Origin: an uncultured Mollicutes bacterium | Lineage (GTDB): Bacteria > Bacillota_I > Bacilli_A > ML615J-28 > CAG-313 | Direction: 5' to 3' | DNA length: 5,201 nucleotides | NCBI GenBank assembly: GCA_900538885.1 | Contig: UQAI01000080.1 | Span: 1-5,201 of the forward strand | Shown here: in pieces, positions 5,200-5,201 of the stretch | Position numbering within the stretch: position 1 is the stretch's first letter | How the letters are laid out: the number at the start of each line of letters is the position of its first letter | Notes under the pieces: model-generated | What the model was told of the DNA's origin: nothing | The model's database searches: none | The model's input: the letters and a program-made list of their open reading frames with translations, nothing else | Translations under genes and position numbers: made by a program

Positions 5200-5201
5200 G
5201 C

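Noticed and set aside
1..5201. CRISPR array, tRNA/rRNA gene, insertion sequence or prophage
   Set aside because: No regularly spaced repeats, cloverleaf, terminal inverted repeats, transposase, integrase or phage structural gene is visible on either strand.

Overview
The window is very AT-rich (well below 35% GC by eye). It uses TGG for Trp and TGA as a real stop (the radical SAM gene), so translation follows the standard bacterial code. Shine-Dalgarno sites are strong, start codons are mixed (ATG, GTG, TTG), and promoters are of the extended -10 type. Together with the protein families this points to a low-GC Gram-positive lineage, such as Erysipelotrichia-like Bacillota or a code-11 Mollicute relative of the Acholeplasma/Izemoplasma type. 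The genus cannot be fixed from the sequence.

Left half (1-2065, minus strand): one tightly packed transcription unit reading leftward from an extended -10 promoter at about 2042. The order is a six-TM DUF308-like membrane protein (GTG start), a radical SAM protein with a SPASM-like C-terminus (overlapping its neighbour by 29 bp), a stand-alone LytTR DNA-binding regulator (TTG start), and a membrane protein that is probably DUF3021-like and runs off the left edge. The last two resemble a LytTR regulatory system, in which a membrane protein controls a LytTR regulator. Finding an uncharacterised radical SAM enzyme and a membrane protein in the same operon is the most interesting feature here.

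Middle (2108-4170, minus strand): a two-gene operon from a second extended -10 promoter. It encodes an MFS transporter of the SLC45/sugar-cation symporter type with an extracellular insert of about 88 residues, then a small DUF218/YdcF-family protein whose start overlaps the transporter stop by 8 bp. A hairpin terminator at 2108-2141 ends this unit just before the next promoter.

Right part (4176-5201, plus strand): a divergently transcribed glycerophosphodiester phosphodiesterase-family gene with its own promoter. A perfect 20-bp palindrome sits between the two divergent promoters, directly against the transporter -10 box, and is a good operator candidate. After this gene come about 210 bp without a recognisable gene and then a strong bidirectional hairpin terminator at the right edge. 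No tRNA, rRNA, CRISPR array, insertion sequence or phage gene is visible.
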